Part shown: piece by piece, positions 1-7,970 of the stretch | Position numbering within the stretch: position 1 is the first letter of the stretch | How the letters are laid out: each line of letters starts with the position of its first letter | NCBI RefSeq assembly: GCF_030269605.1 | Contig: NZ_BSTQ01000006.1 | Span: 297,476 to 361,475 of the forward strand | Length of the DNA: 64,000 nucleotides | Direction: 5' to 3' | Source of the DNA: Lentzea sp. NBRC 105346 | Lineage (GTDB): Bacteria > Actinomycetota > Actinomycetes > Mycobacteriales > Pseudonocardiaceae | The notes under the pieces: generated by a model | Databases searched by the model: none | What the model saw: the letters and a program-made list of their open reading frames with translations, nothing else | What the model was told of the DNA's origin: nothing | Position numbers and translations under genes: made by a program

Positions 1-303
1 GACATCATGCGGGCGGCCGCCCGCCGGTGGACCGACGACGCGGTGGCCGACTTCAGCGGCCGGTGCCGTGACCGCGGGCTGGGGGTCGAGGGCCCGCGGT
101 CGACGTTGGACGCACTCGCCACCGGCCGCGTGCAGGAACTGCTGGTCGTCCACCCCGACCCGACGTGGTGCGCGGACGAGGCCGTGCGCACGGCGTTGCT
201 CGGCGGCACCCGGATCCGAGTGCTCCGTCCGGACACGCCGGGCGCGCCGCTGGGCGGCATCGGTGGCCTGTGCCGCTCGACGCTGGGTGTGGTGCGCGCA
301 TGA
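1..303 (+). CDS. C-terminal part of a baeRF/Rv2629-like release-factor-family protein (5' truncated)
   Basis: The reading frame is open from base 1, so the gene starts outside the window and only about 100 C-terminal residues are visible. The fragment has the alternating hydrophobic pattern of an eRF1 domain-3-like fold: RVQELLVVHPDP, then a short linker, GGTRIRVL and GGIGGLCR near the end. This resembles actinobacterial Rv2629-type proteins (bacterial archaeo-eukaryotic release factor family), which are thought to act on stalled or hibernating ribosomes. The stop TGA overlaps the ATG of the next gene by 4 nt, so the two are translationally coupled. The family call rests on the short C-terminus only and is moderate. 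Confidence 0.5.
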   Translation, partial: DIMRAAARRWTDDAVADFSGRCRDRGLGVEGPRSTLDALATGRVQELLVVHPDPTWCADEAVRTALLGGTRIRVLRPDTPGAPLGGIGGLCRSTLGVVRA

Positions 304-992
304 CGACCGAGGAGCTCCTGCCGTTACGCACCGGCTTCGACACCGCTTGGCCGGGGTACCGCCGCGACCAGGTGCGGTTCTACGTCCGCAACGTCGAGAA
401 CGAGCTGCGCACCCTCATCGCCGACCGCGACGCGGCGCTGACGCGCGCAGACGCACTGGCCGCCCAGCTGGAGGCCGCACGCCGCGAGAACTCCTCGCTT
501 CGCGGCCCGCTGGACCTGGACCGTGCGACCGCACACGCCCGCCAGATGATCGAACAGGCTCAGGCCGAGGCCGAGGAGATCACCGAACGCGCGCTCGCGC
601 TGGCCGAACGCGGCTGGACCGCCACCCGCGAGGCGCAGGAACGGCTGCGCCGCCGGTACGACTGGCTGGTCAACGGGATCGAGGCGCTGCGCCGTGAGGC
701 CCAGTCCGAGCACACGACGCTGATGCGCAACGCTCACCAGCAGGTCGCCTCGATGACTGAGGACGCGGTGCGGCGGCGGCACGAGCTCGATCACGAGGCC
801 GCTGAGCTGCGCCGCCAGATCATGTCCGACTTCGACACGGCCATGGTCGCGCGGCGGGCCGAGCAGAAGTCGGCGCTGGACCGGTTGGTGGGGGAGGCGG
901 CGGAACGCGTGCGGGTGTTGTGCGCGCATCGGGACCGGGTGGCGGCGGGGTTGCTGGCGGTGCGGGATTTCCTGGACGGGGCGGAGGTCTGA
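300..992 (+). CDS. DivIVA-like coiled-coil protein
   Basis: This 230-aa protein begins with a short globular segment (FDTAWPGYRRDQVRFYVRNV) that resembles the DivIVA N-terminal motif GYdxxqVddfl. It continues as an almost uninterrupted Ala/Glu/Arg-rich coiled coil. DivIVA/Wag31-type proteins assemble at curved membrane and organise polar growth or septation, and short paralogues like this are common in mycelial actinomycetes. The ATG at 300 overlaps the previous stop (ATGA). It was preferred over an in-frame start at 165, which would lie inside the upstream gene. There is no membrane segment. The precise role is unknown. Confidence 0.65.
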   Translation: MTTEELLPLRTGFDTAWPGYRRDQVRFYVRNVENELRTLIADRDAALTRADALAAQLEAARRENSSLRGPLDLDRATAHARQMIEQAQAEAEEITERALALAERGWTATREAQERLRRRYDWLVNGIEALRREAQSEHTTLMRNAHQQVASMTEDAVRRRHELDHEAAELRRQIMSDFDTAMVARRAEQKSALDRLVGEAAERVRVLCAHRDRVAAGLLAVRDFLDGAEV

Positions 993-1160
993 CACCACGA
1001 GCCCGCGGGCCTGGGTTCCGGCGTTTCGGCGGAGCTGACGGGTTCGCGGCGGAAGTTTGACTCCGCGAGCCCGCGGGGGCGCCCCCCGATTCCAGCCTAT
1101 CGACTGGGTCTGACAGTTCTGGCGCGGAATCCGGGGCTGCAGCCGAATCTGTGGACAGGT

Positions 1161-2003
1161 CTAGTTCCGGCCGTCGAGCAGGATGCGGGCGACCTCCGTG
1201 TCGGTCGCCCGCCCCTCGTCATACCCACCCTTACCAGCCAGGTTGTTCATGATGGCCAACGTGTACCGCCGCCCCGGCCCGGCGAACCCGACGGAGTTCA
1301 TCACCCACCCGCCGTCCTCCTCGGACCACCCGTTCTTGGCCCCGGCGCCGGACCGCCACACACCCCACTGCTGCTCAGGCCCGACCCCTTGCATCTGCGA
1401 CAGGATGTAGTCACGCTCAGGAGCCTTGTCCAGCACGTAGGTCATGAGCCGGTCGAGATCGTTGGGAGTGCACTTCTCGAACCCCCAGTAGGGGAACGTC
1501 GACGAGTACCCGCGCTGCGCCACCAACGACGTCATGCCATACGCGGGAAAAGCGGCGTTGAACGTCGGCCCGGAGTAGCGCTTCCACAAAGTATCGGCGG
1601 CCTTGTCGTCCGAGCTGTGCAGCATGGCCTGGATCAGCCCGCGGTCCTCGGCGGTCAGCGTGATCTTGCCCGCGGCGTTGCGCTCGAACAGGTTGACGAC
1701 CATCGCCAGCTTGATCGTCGACGCGGTCCACACCATGTCGTCGGCGTGCGCGTTGCGCCACACCGCACCCGTCTTCCGGTCGCGCAGCACGATGCCGACG
1801 GTGCCGGGCCGAGTGAGGACGTACTTCTCCACAGCCGCGATCCGGGTCTGCATGTCGCAGTCGAACCCGGTGTCCGGGCAGTTCGGCGTCAGCGACGGCA
1901 CGGACACCGACGAGATCGGGGCAACCGGACCGGATGGGGCGGACGCGGCGTGACCGCAGCCCGCGGTCAGGACGCAAGCGGCAACGATCAAGGCACGACG
2001 CAC
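1161..2003 (-). CDS. Lipoprotein serine hydrolase, class A beta-lactamase-like
   Basis: The 280-aa protein has a lipoprotein signal (hydrophobic stretch ending LTAGC, Cys16) followed by a Ser/Pro-rich linker and a beta-lactamase/transpeptidase-like domain. S95-T-I-K98 fits the S-x-x-K nucleophile motif and S131-D-D fits the SDN position. K223-N-G replaces the usual K-T-G. Two altered motifs suggest a cell-wall-acting or substrate-binding relative rather than a proven antibiotic-degrading enzyme. The GTG at 2003 was chosen because it starts directly at the positively charged signal peptide. The gene lies 10 bp downstream of the next gene on the same strand, so the two probably form an operon. 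Confidence 0.75.
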   Translation of the reverse strand: MRRALIVAACVLTAGCGHAASAPSGPVAPISSVSVPSLTPNCPDTGFDCDMQTRIAAVEKYVLTRPGTVGIVLRDRKTGAVWRNAHADDMVWTASTIKLAMVVNLFERNAAGKITLTAEDRGLIQAMLHSSDDKAADTLWKRYSGPTFNAAFPAYGMTSLVAQRGYSSTFPYWGFEKCTPNDLDRLMTYVLDKAPERDYILSQMQGVGPEQQWGVWRSGAGAKNGWSEEDGGWVMNSVGFAGPGRRYTLAIMNNLAGKGGYDEGRATDTEVARILLDGRN

Positions 2004-2013
2004 GGCCGCGAGC

Positions 2014-2922
2014 TTAGCCCGCGAGATCCGCCGAGATCTCGAGCAGCCAGAGCGCGACCTCGGCGGTGTCGTCGAACTTCTGCACGTCCTCGGCGTCGGG
2101 GGACCAGCAGCCATCGGCGGCCTGAGCTGCGACGAGGTTGTCGGCGATGGCAGTGGCGAGCCGGGCGTAGCGCTGTTCACCGGTGGTGCGCGCGAGCACG
2201 GCGGCACCCCACGCGACCTTGTGCGCGAGCCGCGAGGTGACCAGGCGGTCGCCGCAGCGGAAGGCGTAGTCGGCGAACGCGACGGCCGCCTGCAGCGCCT
2301 GCATGTCGCCGGTGACCTGGTAGAGCTTCGCCAGGAACGCCATCGGGTAGCCGAGCATGAAGTACGCCTGGTCCGGTTCGTCCGGATGCACCACGTGCAG
2401 GAAGCTCGTGTCCTCCACCAGCCCGCGGACGCGGAACTCGGGCCCGTTCTGGCGTGTCAGCAGCTCGCTCAGCCAACGCCCCGCGTCGCGGGCGGTGGTC
2501 ACGTCACCGAGCTGCAGCGCGACGCAGCCCAGGTGTGCGGTCGACAGGGCGTCCGGGATGCCCAGGCGGTTCGCGCAGCAGCCGCCCGCGGGCGCCTCGT
2601 AGGTCAGCAGGTGCCGGTAGGCACGCCGGGCCAGGACGAACGCGCCACGCCGGTGTGCGGCCAGCGCGATCCAGCCGTTCGGGTAGCACCAGAACTCCTG
2701 GAACGCCTCGTGCGAGCTCTTCACGCCCGGCGCGGTGACGAAGTCGCCGTCCTCGGTGCCGAAGCGCGCCTCGATGAAGTCCAGCCGTCGCTGCGCCTCC
2801 CGCGGGTAGCCCGCGAGGCAGAACAAGGCGGGCACCTTGTAGTGCGCCACGACGTCCTCGGGTGGCGTGTGTTCCAGCAGCCACTCGACGGCACGCCGCG
2901 CGGACTTCTCGTAGAGCATCAC
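2014..2922 (-). CDS. Alpha/alpha-toroid (six-hairpin-like) hypothetical protein
   Basis: About 302 aa of repeated alpha-hairpins, with regularly spaced Gly/Trp/Tyr segments such as GGCCANRLGIPDALSTAHLG and DGCWSPDAEDVQKFDDTAEV. This pattern is typical of (alpha/alpha)6-barrel enzymes such as terpene-cyclase-fold or unsaturated-glucuronyl-hydrolase-like proteins. No catalytic motif (for example DxDD) is visible and there is no signal peptide, so no reaction is assigned. It is the first gene of a two-gene unit with the secreted serine hydrolase 10 bp downstream. The start is either GTG 2922 or ATG 2919. It diverges from the P450 gene. Confidence 0.55.
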   Translation of the reverse strand: MMLYEKSARRAVEWLLEHTPPEDVVAHYKVPALFCLAGYPREAQRRLDFIEARFGTEDGDFVTAPGVKSSHEAFQEFWCYPNGWIALAAHRRGAFVLARRAYRHLLTYEAPAGGCCANRLGIPDALSTAHLGCVALQLGDVTTARDAGRWLSELLTRQNGPEFRVRGLVEDTSFLHVVHPDEPDQAYFMLGYPMAFLAKLYQVTGDMQALQAAVAFADYAFRCGDRLVTSRLAHKVAWGAAVLARTTGEQRYARLATAIADNLVAAQAADGCWSPDAEDVQKFDDTAEVALWLLEISADLAG

Positions 2923-2987
2923 GGCACGAAGGATCCCTTACCGCATCCAAGGCATCAATCCGCAGGTCGTCGGTAGGGTCGAGGCTC

Positions 2988-4091
2988 GTGGACTATCCGA
3001 TGCCGCGCTCCCACGGTTTCGACCCGCCCGCCGGCCTGCGCTCTCACGAAGGCCTGGTCCGGCTGCGGCACGGCCAGGACGCCCACCTGGTCACCAGGTA
3101 CGCCGACGTGCGCGCGGTGCTGCGCGACCACGCGCGGTTCAGCTCGGACCCGAGCCGGCCCGGCTACCCGCAGTTGCGTCCGGTTGTGGACAAGAAGGCC
3201 GCACCGGGCAGCTTCCTCGTGACGGACCCGCCGCTGCACACCCGCTATCGCCGGCTGCTGACCGGCGAGTTCACCGTGCGCCGGATGGAGGCGTTGCGGC
3301 CCGAGATCGAACGCATCACGCACGCGCGGCTCGACGCGATGCTCGCCGGTCCGCAACCGGCCGACCTGGTCGCCGGGTTCGCGATGCCGGTGCCGTCGGA
3401 CGTGATCTGCCTGCTGCTCGGCGTTCCACCGGAGGACCAGGAGTTCTTTTCCTCACGCAGCCGCGCGCACCACGACCGCACGCGGTCCGCCGCCGAGGTC
3501 CAGGCGGCGCTGGACGAACTGCACGACTACATCCGCGCGCTCCTGCCCGGCCAAGGTCTGCTGAAACGCCTTTCCGAGGCGTTGACCGAGGACGAGGTTG
3601 TCGGGATGGTCGTGCTGCTGCTCGTCGGTGGCCACGAGACCACGGCCAACTCGATCGCGATGTCCGTGCTGGCGCTCGCGGACCAGTGGGCGACGCTGCG
3701 GCCGTCCGATGTGGACGGTGCGGTGGAGGAGTTGCTGCGCTACCTCAGCCCCGTGCACCAGGGCGTGGTGCGCGCGGTGACCAGCGACGGCGACGGGATG
3801 CGCGCCGGCGACGGTGTGATCGCGTCGTTGTTCGCGGCCAACCGGGATCCCTCGGTGTACCCGGATCCCGACGTGCTCGACATCCGCCGCAAGGCGCGCG
3901 GTCACCTCGCGTTCGGCGACGGTGTGCACCAGTGCCTCGGCCAGACGCTCGCGCGCGTCGAGATGCGGGTGGCGTTGCGGGCGTTGCTGGAACGCGCTCC
4001 CGGGCTGCGGGTCGCGGTGCCGTTCGAGGAGGTCCGGTTCAGGTTCGACGCGCCCATCTGCGGGCTCTACGAGCTGCCCGTCACGTGGTGA
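2988..4091 (+). CDS. Cytochrome P450
   Basis: A soluble bacterial P450 of 367 aa. The I-helix oxygen-binding segment LLLVGGHETTANS, the K-helix E-x-x-R (EELLRYL) and the heme loop FGDGVHQCLG, with the Cys ligand near residue 316, are all intact. It is somewhat shorter than the typical 400 aa because the N-terminus begins near the FDPP..GLVRL strand. GTG 2988 was chosen because residues further upstream look non-coding and run into the divergent gene. It has no ferredoxin or reductase neighbour, so it would use partners from elsewhere. Its stop overlaps the convergent anti-sigma-type gene by 11 bp. The substrate cannot be predicted. Confidence 0.9.
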   Translation: MDYPMPRSHGFDPPAGLRSHEGLVRLRHGQDAHLVTRYADVRAVLRDHARFSSDPSRPGYPQLRPVVDKKAAPGSFLVTDPPLHTRYRRLLTGEFTVRRMEALRPEIERITHARLDAMLAGPQPADLVAGFAMPVPSDVICLLLGVPPEDQEFFSSRSRAHHDRTRSAAEVQAALDELHDYIRALLPGQGLLKRLSEALTEDEVVGMVVLLLVGGHETTANSIAMSVLALADQWATLRPSDVDGAVEELLRYLSPVHQGVVRAVTSDGDGMRAGDGVIASLFAANRDPSVYPDPDVLDIRRKARGHLAFGDGVHQCLGQTLARVEMRVALRALLERAPGLRVAVPFEEVRFRFDAPICGLYELPVTW

Positions 4092-4455
4092 TCTCGGCCC
4101 ACACCGTCTTGCCGTCGGGGCGGTCGATGACGCCCCAGCGGGTCGAGAGGCCCTGAACGAGCACGAGACCGCGTCCTCGGGTGCCGTACACGCCCAGCTT
4201 CGGCCGTTCCACGCTGCTGTCGTGCACCTCGATCCGGACCGTGCGCCCGGTGCGATGCAGCTCGACGCCACGCGGTCCTGCCGCGTGCTCGTAGGCGTTG
4301 CTGACGAGCTCGGTGGAGATCGTCATGACGTCGAGCTTGAGATCGTCGGAGAGGTCGTGAAGCCAGGTGGCGACCCAGCGGCGGACTCTGATCAACGAAG
4401 GGGCCGAGTCCGGAAGTTCATGCGTCAGTGGCACACCGGTCGTCGTGTCCTCCAC
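4081..4455 (-). CDS. RsbW-like anti-sigma/ATP-binding regulator (HATPase_c_2)
   Basis: A 124-aa stand-alone GHKL ATPase domain. The N-box is TELVSNAYEHA and the G-box is TRGRGLVLVQGLSTRWG. Such proteins in actinomycetes act as anti-sigma factors or serine kinases of anti-anti-sigma factors. The start at GTG 4455 is set by an AGAGGGG ribosome-binding site 9 nt upstream. Longer frames to 4524 lack such a site. No cognate anti-anti-sigma gene lies next to it, but the following minus-strand unit encodes an ECF sigma factor. A functional link there is only an inference from position. Confidence 0.8.
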   Translation of the reverse strand: MEDTTTGVPLTHELPDSAPSLIRVRRWVATWLHDLSDDLKLDVMTISTELVSNAYEHAAGPRGVELHRTGRTVRIEVHDSSVERPKLGVYGTRGRGLVLVQGLSTRWGVIDRPDGKTVWAEITT

Positions 4456-4527
4456 ATGAACCAACCCCTCTTGTCCTGTCTTCTCAAGACGACAGGCGAA
4501 TACCCGAGGTTCGACGCGCGCCAAACG

Positions 4528-5616
4528 TCATGTGGCGCACGCCAACCTGGCGGCGATCCGGTCCGCGAGCTCCTCCGCCTCCTCGCCGAGCGCCCGCAGG
4601 TGGTCGTTCGCCCGTTGCGACCGGAGCCGCGCCGACACGTCCAGCGCGCGTTCCGCCAGCTCAGCGGCCGCGCGGGAGTCGCCGTCGGCCAGCCGGTTCC
4701 GGGCGAGTGCCGTGAGAACAATCGTCTGTCCACGCACCCGTTTCTGTTGCCGCAGAGCCGTGAGATCGATCTCCGGCGGACACCCGCGTGCCTGTTTCTC
4801 CAGCGCGGTGAGCTTGGCGATCGCGGCCGCGGAACCCGAGTTCCGCGCGTGCAGCTGCCCGAGCTGGAAGAGCTGCAACGCCGTGTCGCGCTCGTCGTGG
4901 TGCAGGTACATCCGGCCCGCGTGGGACATGATGTCCGCCATCAACGCGGTGTTCTCGCCCGCCAGCGACATGGCGGTCGCGAAGTACGTGTGCGCGGCGG
5001 CCGGCTGACCGGCGTCGAACGCCGTCCAACCGGCCAGGTCGTACGCGTCGGCGATCGCGGCGTTCAGCCGGTCGTTCCGGGTTCCGCGGAAGGGGTCGAG
5101 CGCGCGCACGTGGTCGAGGACTGCGGCGTGGCACGCGATGCCGCCGTACTGGCGGTCGAGCGTGCGCAACGCCCGCGTGGCGGCTTCGATCCGGCTCACC
5201 TCGGCGGGGCTGACGTGGGCGCGGTTTCGCAGGGGCTTCGTGATCCCGACCGTCACGGCCGCGGCGTGCTGGAGAAACCGCTCGCGGGGGAACGTCGTGA
5301 AGCCCTCCTGTTCGGCGACGGCGAACCACTCGTCGGCCTCGGCCTCACCGAGCTCGGACAGCAGGGTCGCGAGCCGGACCGCCGCGTCACCGATGTTCTG
5401 GTCGGCCGCGACCCGGAAGTACGTGGCGGCGTCGATCGGCCTGCCGAGCCGTTCGGCCTGCTCCGCGGCCCGGTAGGCGCGTTCGAGCGCACCCATCAGT
5501 TCGACGTCGTCGTCGAGCTTGCGCAGGGTCTCCGCGTTCGTCCGGAGGGGGACGAACGTCGTGTCGGGCTCGCGGATGGCGACGGCGGCGTCGTGCAGGA
5601 GGTCGTCGAGGTTCAT
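4528..5616 (-). CDS. TPR-rich protein encoded with an ECF sigma factor
   Basis: The 362-aa protein is made almost entirely of helical repeats of tetratricopeptide type, for example AATYFRVAADQNIGDAAVRLA and AHTYFATAMSLAGENTALMA. There is no DNA-binding domain, membrane segment or signal peptide, so it is probably a cytoplasmic scaffold. Its ATG overlaps the sigma-factor stop by 4 nt, so the two are co-translated. This pairing suggests that the TPR protein regulates or senses for the sigma factor, in place of a membrane anti-sigma factor. That role is an inference from gene order. Confidence 0.7.
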   Translation of the reverse strand: MNLDDLLHDAAVAIREPDTTFVPLRTNAETLRKLDDDVELMGALERAYRAAEQAERLGRPIDAATYFRVAADQNIGDAAVRLATLLSELGEAEADEWFAVAEQEGFTTFPRERFLQHAAAVTVGITKPLRNRAHVSPAEVSRIEAATRALRTLDRQYGGIACHAAVLDHVRALDPFRGTRNDRLNAAIADAYDLAGWTAFDAGQPAAAHTYFATAMSLAGENTALMADIMSHAGRMYLHHDERDTALQLFQLGQLHARNSGSAAAIAKLTALEKQARGCPPEIDLTALRQQKRVRGQTIVLTALARNRLADGDSRAAAELAERALDVSARLRSQRANDHLRALGEEAEELADRIAARLACAT

Positions 5617-6092
5617 CGCAACCTCGCCTTCAGGTCGGCGCGGCCCAGGCTGAGATGGGTGCGGACGGTGTTCTCGGTGACGCACAGGACCTCCGCGACC
5701 TCGGCGATCGAGTAGCCCAGCAGGTGGTGCAGGACGATCACCTCGGCCCGCCTGGGTGAGAGGCCTCGGATCGCGGCGAGCAGCTCGTCGAGGTCGTCGC
5801 GCTGCGCGATCGGGTCGTGCGGCACGTCGTGCACGGCTTTGAGCGTGGTCTCGCGGTGGCCGGCCTGCCAGCGGCGCATCCGGCGCAGCGCCACCTTGAT
5901 CACCCAGGCCTCGGGTTTGTCGTACCCGCCGACCTCGGCCCAGCGGTGGCCCGCGATGAGCAGCGACTCCTGCACGACGTCCTCGACGATCCGGGTGTCG
6001 TCGGTCAGCGCGGTCAACGTCCTGGTCAGCAGCGGTCGGGTGCGGCGGAAGAAGTCGGCGAAGCCGTCGTCGTCCTCGAGTGCCTCGGGCAC
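5613..6092 (-). CDS. ECF RNA polymerase sigma factor (SigE family)
   Basis: A 159-aa protein with region 2 (DDGFADFFRRTRPLL through VEDVVQESLLIAGHRW) and region 4 (LSPRRAEVIVLHHLLGYSIA followed by VLCVTENTVRTHLSLGRADL). It lacks region 3, as ECF factors do. GTG 6092 was chosen for the GGAGAGAGG ribosome-binding site just upstream, which rejects a longer start at 6128. No membrane-bound anti-sigma gene is adjacent; the coupled partner is the TPR protein. The target promoters are unknown. Confidence 0.88.
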   Translation of the reverse strand: MPEALEDDDGFADFFRRTRPLLTRTLTALTDDTRIVEDVVQESLLIAGHRWAEVGGYDKPEAWVIKVALRRMRRWQAGHRETTLKAVHDVPHDPIAQRDDLDELLAAIRGLSPRRAEVIVLHHLLGYSIAEVAEVLCVTENTVRTHLSLGRADLKARLR

Positions 6093-6215
6093 GGCGTCGC
6101 CTCTCTCCGGGATGGGGGTTGTGCACAACCGTTAATCGGCCGCACACGGCGTTCACCCGTAACAGGCACCAAACCACCGCCGTGCCTAACCCACCCCTCA
6201 CCTTCACCCAATCGG

Positions 6216-6276
6216 ATGTGCCATGAGGGGAGCTTTGCAAGCGCTGACCGCTATGAAGGGTCCCCTCATGCCACAT
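6216..6276. repeat. Long imperfect hairpin between sigma factor and DinB genes
   Basis: The arms 6216-6231 and 6261-6276 pair over 16 positions with one mismatch (ATGTGCCATGAGGGGA against its complement). The 29-nt loop contains AGCTTTGCAAGCGCTG. That inner motif recurs, with one base changed, in the perfect hairpin at 34267-34323, so this is one copy of an intergenic palindrome family. It sits downstream of the DinB gene and may act as its terminator. Confidence 0.65.
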
Positions 6277-6284
6277 GCGGGCAC

Positions 6285-6797
6285 TCAGCCCATCGTCTTC
6301 TGGCCGTCGAGGGTCTCGCGGATGATGTCGGCGTGCCCCGCGTGCTGGGCCGTCTCCGCCACGATGTGCACGAAAACGCGGCGCGCGGACCGCTTGGAGC
6401 CCTTGGGGAACCACGGCGCGGGCGGCAGCTCGTGGCTCAGGTCGAGGTCGACCGTGCGCACCAGTTCGTCGGTGGCCGCGGCGATCTGCTCGTACTCGGC
6501 GATCACACCCGCGAGCGTCTCGCCCTCCAGCAGGCGGAACTGCCGCTCGTGCTCGGCGTACATCTCCTCGTTGAACTCCATCGCCTTCGGGCCCTCGACG
6601 ATGAACTCGTACCAGCTCTTCTCGGTCGCGGCGACGTGCTTGATCAGGCCGCCGATGCACAACGCGCTCGCCGTCGGGGTCGCCTTGGCCTGCTCGTCGG
6701 TCAGGTCCTTGGCGGTGAACAGCAGGAACCTGCGGTGCGCCTGCAGGGTCTCGAGCAGGTCCGCACGCTCGCCCGTGAGCTGTTCGGTGCTGGTCAT
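6285..6797 (-). CDS. DinB-family (DUF664) protein
   Basis: The 170-aa four-helix protein has metal-site-type histidines at the usual DinB positions: H in IKHVAATEKSWYEF, H in FVHIVAETAQHAGH and the second H of AQHAGHAD. Family members include mycothiol- and bacillithiol-dependent enzymes and damage-inducible proteins. The substrate here is unknown. ATG 6797 follows an AAGGAG ribosome-binding site. The gene is divergent from a WYL regulator across 93 bp, the usual arrangement in which that regulator controls the DinB gene. Confidence 0.85.
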   Translation of the reverse strand: MTSTEQLTGERADLLETLQAHRRFLLFTAKDLTDEQAKATPTASALCIGGLIKHVAATEKSWYEFIVEGPKAMEFNEEMYAEHERQFRLLEGETLAGVIAEYEQIAAATDELVRTVDLDLSHELPPAPWFPKGSKRSARRVFVHIVAETAQHAGHADIIRETLDGQKTMG

Positions 6798-6856
6798 CGC
6801 GGGTTCTCCTTCTCGCTTCGGTTCGACAGGAACTACAGTAAGACGCCCTCCGGTCA

Positions 6857-6880
6857 GTTTCTGTCCTAAATTTGAGAAAC
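6857..6880. promoter_or_regulatory. Inverted repeat in the DinB/WYL divergent promoter region
   Basis: GTTTCT (6857-6862) and AGAAAC (6875-6880) form an inverted repeat separated by 12 nt in the 93-bp gap between the divergent DinB and WYL-regulator genes, 10 bp upstream of the regulator's ATG. It is the only symmetric element there and a reasonable binding site for the adjacent HTH-WYL protein. Binding is inferred from position. Confidence 0.4.
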
Positions 6881-6890
6881 CCTGAAGAAC

Positions 6891-7850
6891 ATGGCGAACA
6901 CGAGCTCCAGGACGCTGCGCCTGCTGTCGTTGCTGCAGACGCACCGCTACTGGCCGGGTGAGGAACTGGCCACCCGGCTGGGCGTCTCCGTGCGCACGCT
7001 GCGCCGGGACGTCGACCGCCTGCGCGAGCTGGGCTATCCCGTCGAGGCCAACCGCGGCGTCGACGGCGGCTACCAGCTCGCAGCGGGTGCGGCGCTGCCG
7101 CCGTTGGTCGTGGACGACGACGAGGCGGTCGCGATCGCGGTCGGAATGCAGGCCGCGACCCAGGGCGCGATCCCTGGGATCGAGGAGTCCGCGATCCGCG
7201 CGCTGACCAAGGTCGTGCAGGTCATGCCGCCGCGGCTGCGCCGACAGGTGGACGCGCTGCGGGCGGTCACGGTGCCGTCGGGGTTCGGCCAGTACGCCGG
7301 GCCGCCGCCGCTGGAACCCGAGGTGCTGATCGTGGTCGCGCAGGCGTGCCGCGATTCCGAACGCATCGAGTTCGGCTACACCGGGCACGGCGCGGCCGCG
7401 ACTGAGCGGCACGTCGAACCCCATCGGCTGGTGCCCCTCGGCCGCCGCTGGTACCTGGTCGCCTATGACCTGACCAGGCACGACTGGCGCACCTTCCGGA
7501 TGGACCGGCTGACGTCACCGCGCCGCACCGGCGCCCGGTTCGCGCCGCGCAAGCTGCCCGGCGAGGACGCGGCGGCGTTCGTCCGCGCCGGCCTCAAGGA
7601 GCGTCAGGCGGGTTACGCGGTCGAGGTGGTCGTGCACGCGACGGCCGAGGTCGTGCGGGCGCGGCTCGAGCGGTGGGCGACGATCGAGGAGATCGACGCG
7701 GGGTCGTGTCTGGTGCGGATGAACACCGACTCGCTGGACTGGCCCGCGATGGCTCTGGGCTCGATCGGAGCCGAGTTCGAGGTGCGTTCCCCGCCCGAGT
7801 TGATCACGATGCTGGCCGAGTGGAGCGCCCGCTTCGGCCGTGCCGTCTAG
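6891..7850 (+). CDS. HTH-WYL domain transcriptional regulator (YafY type)
   Basis: A 319-aa regulator. Residues 1-60 form a winged helix-turn-helix (LATRLGVSVRTLRRDVDRLR). The WYL domain spans roughly residues 140-215 and ends in VPLGRRWYLVAYDLTRHDWRTFRMDRL. A C-terminal WCX-like segment follows. WYL domains bind nucleic-acid or nucleotide ligands and control DNA-damage or stress genes. The gene is divergent from the DinB gene, which is the likely target. A strong palindrome begins directly after the TAG stop and should terminate transcription. Confidence 0.88.
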   Translation: MANTSSRTLRLLSLLQTHRYWPGEELATRLGVSVRTLRRDVDRLRELGYPVEANRGVDGGYQLAAGAALPPLVVDDDEAVAIAVGMQAATQGAIPGIEESAIRALTKVVQVMPPRLRRQVDALRAVTVPSGFGQYAGPPPLEPEVLIVVAQACRDSERIEFGYTGHGAAATERHVEPHRLVPLGRRWYLVAYDLTRHDWRTFRMDRLTSPRRTGARFAPRKLPGEDAAAFVRAGLKERQAGYAVEVVVHATAEVVRARLERWATIEEIDAGSCLVRMNTDSLDWPAMALGSIGAEFEVRSPPELITMLAEWSARFGRAV

Positions 7851-7898
7851 CGAACGTGACGTTTGTGGACATCCATGTCCCCGAACGTCACGTTCGCC
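7851..7898 (+). terminator. Hairpin immediately after the WYL regulator
   Basis: A perfect 14-bp stem, 7851-7864 (GCGAACGTGACGTT) pairing with 7885-7898. It encloses a second small palindrome, GGACAT-CC-ATGTCC. The first arm starts on the base after the stop codon. There is no poly-T tract, as is usual for high-GC actinomycete terminators. Confidence 0.65.
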
Positions 7899-7970
7899 AG
7901 CCATCTGAACCGACCGGGGTGCGTGGGGCGTTTCCCCTAAAGCAAGCCGCCGTTAGAAGGGTCTGGGGAT

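Noticed and set aside
1161..2003. Beta-lactam resistance gene
   Set aside because: The S-x-x-K motif is present but SDN and KTG are altered and the gene sits with a toroid-fold protein, so a resistance role is not supported.
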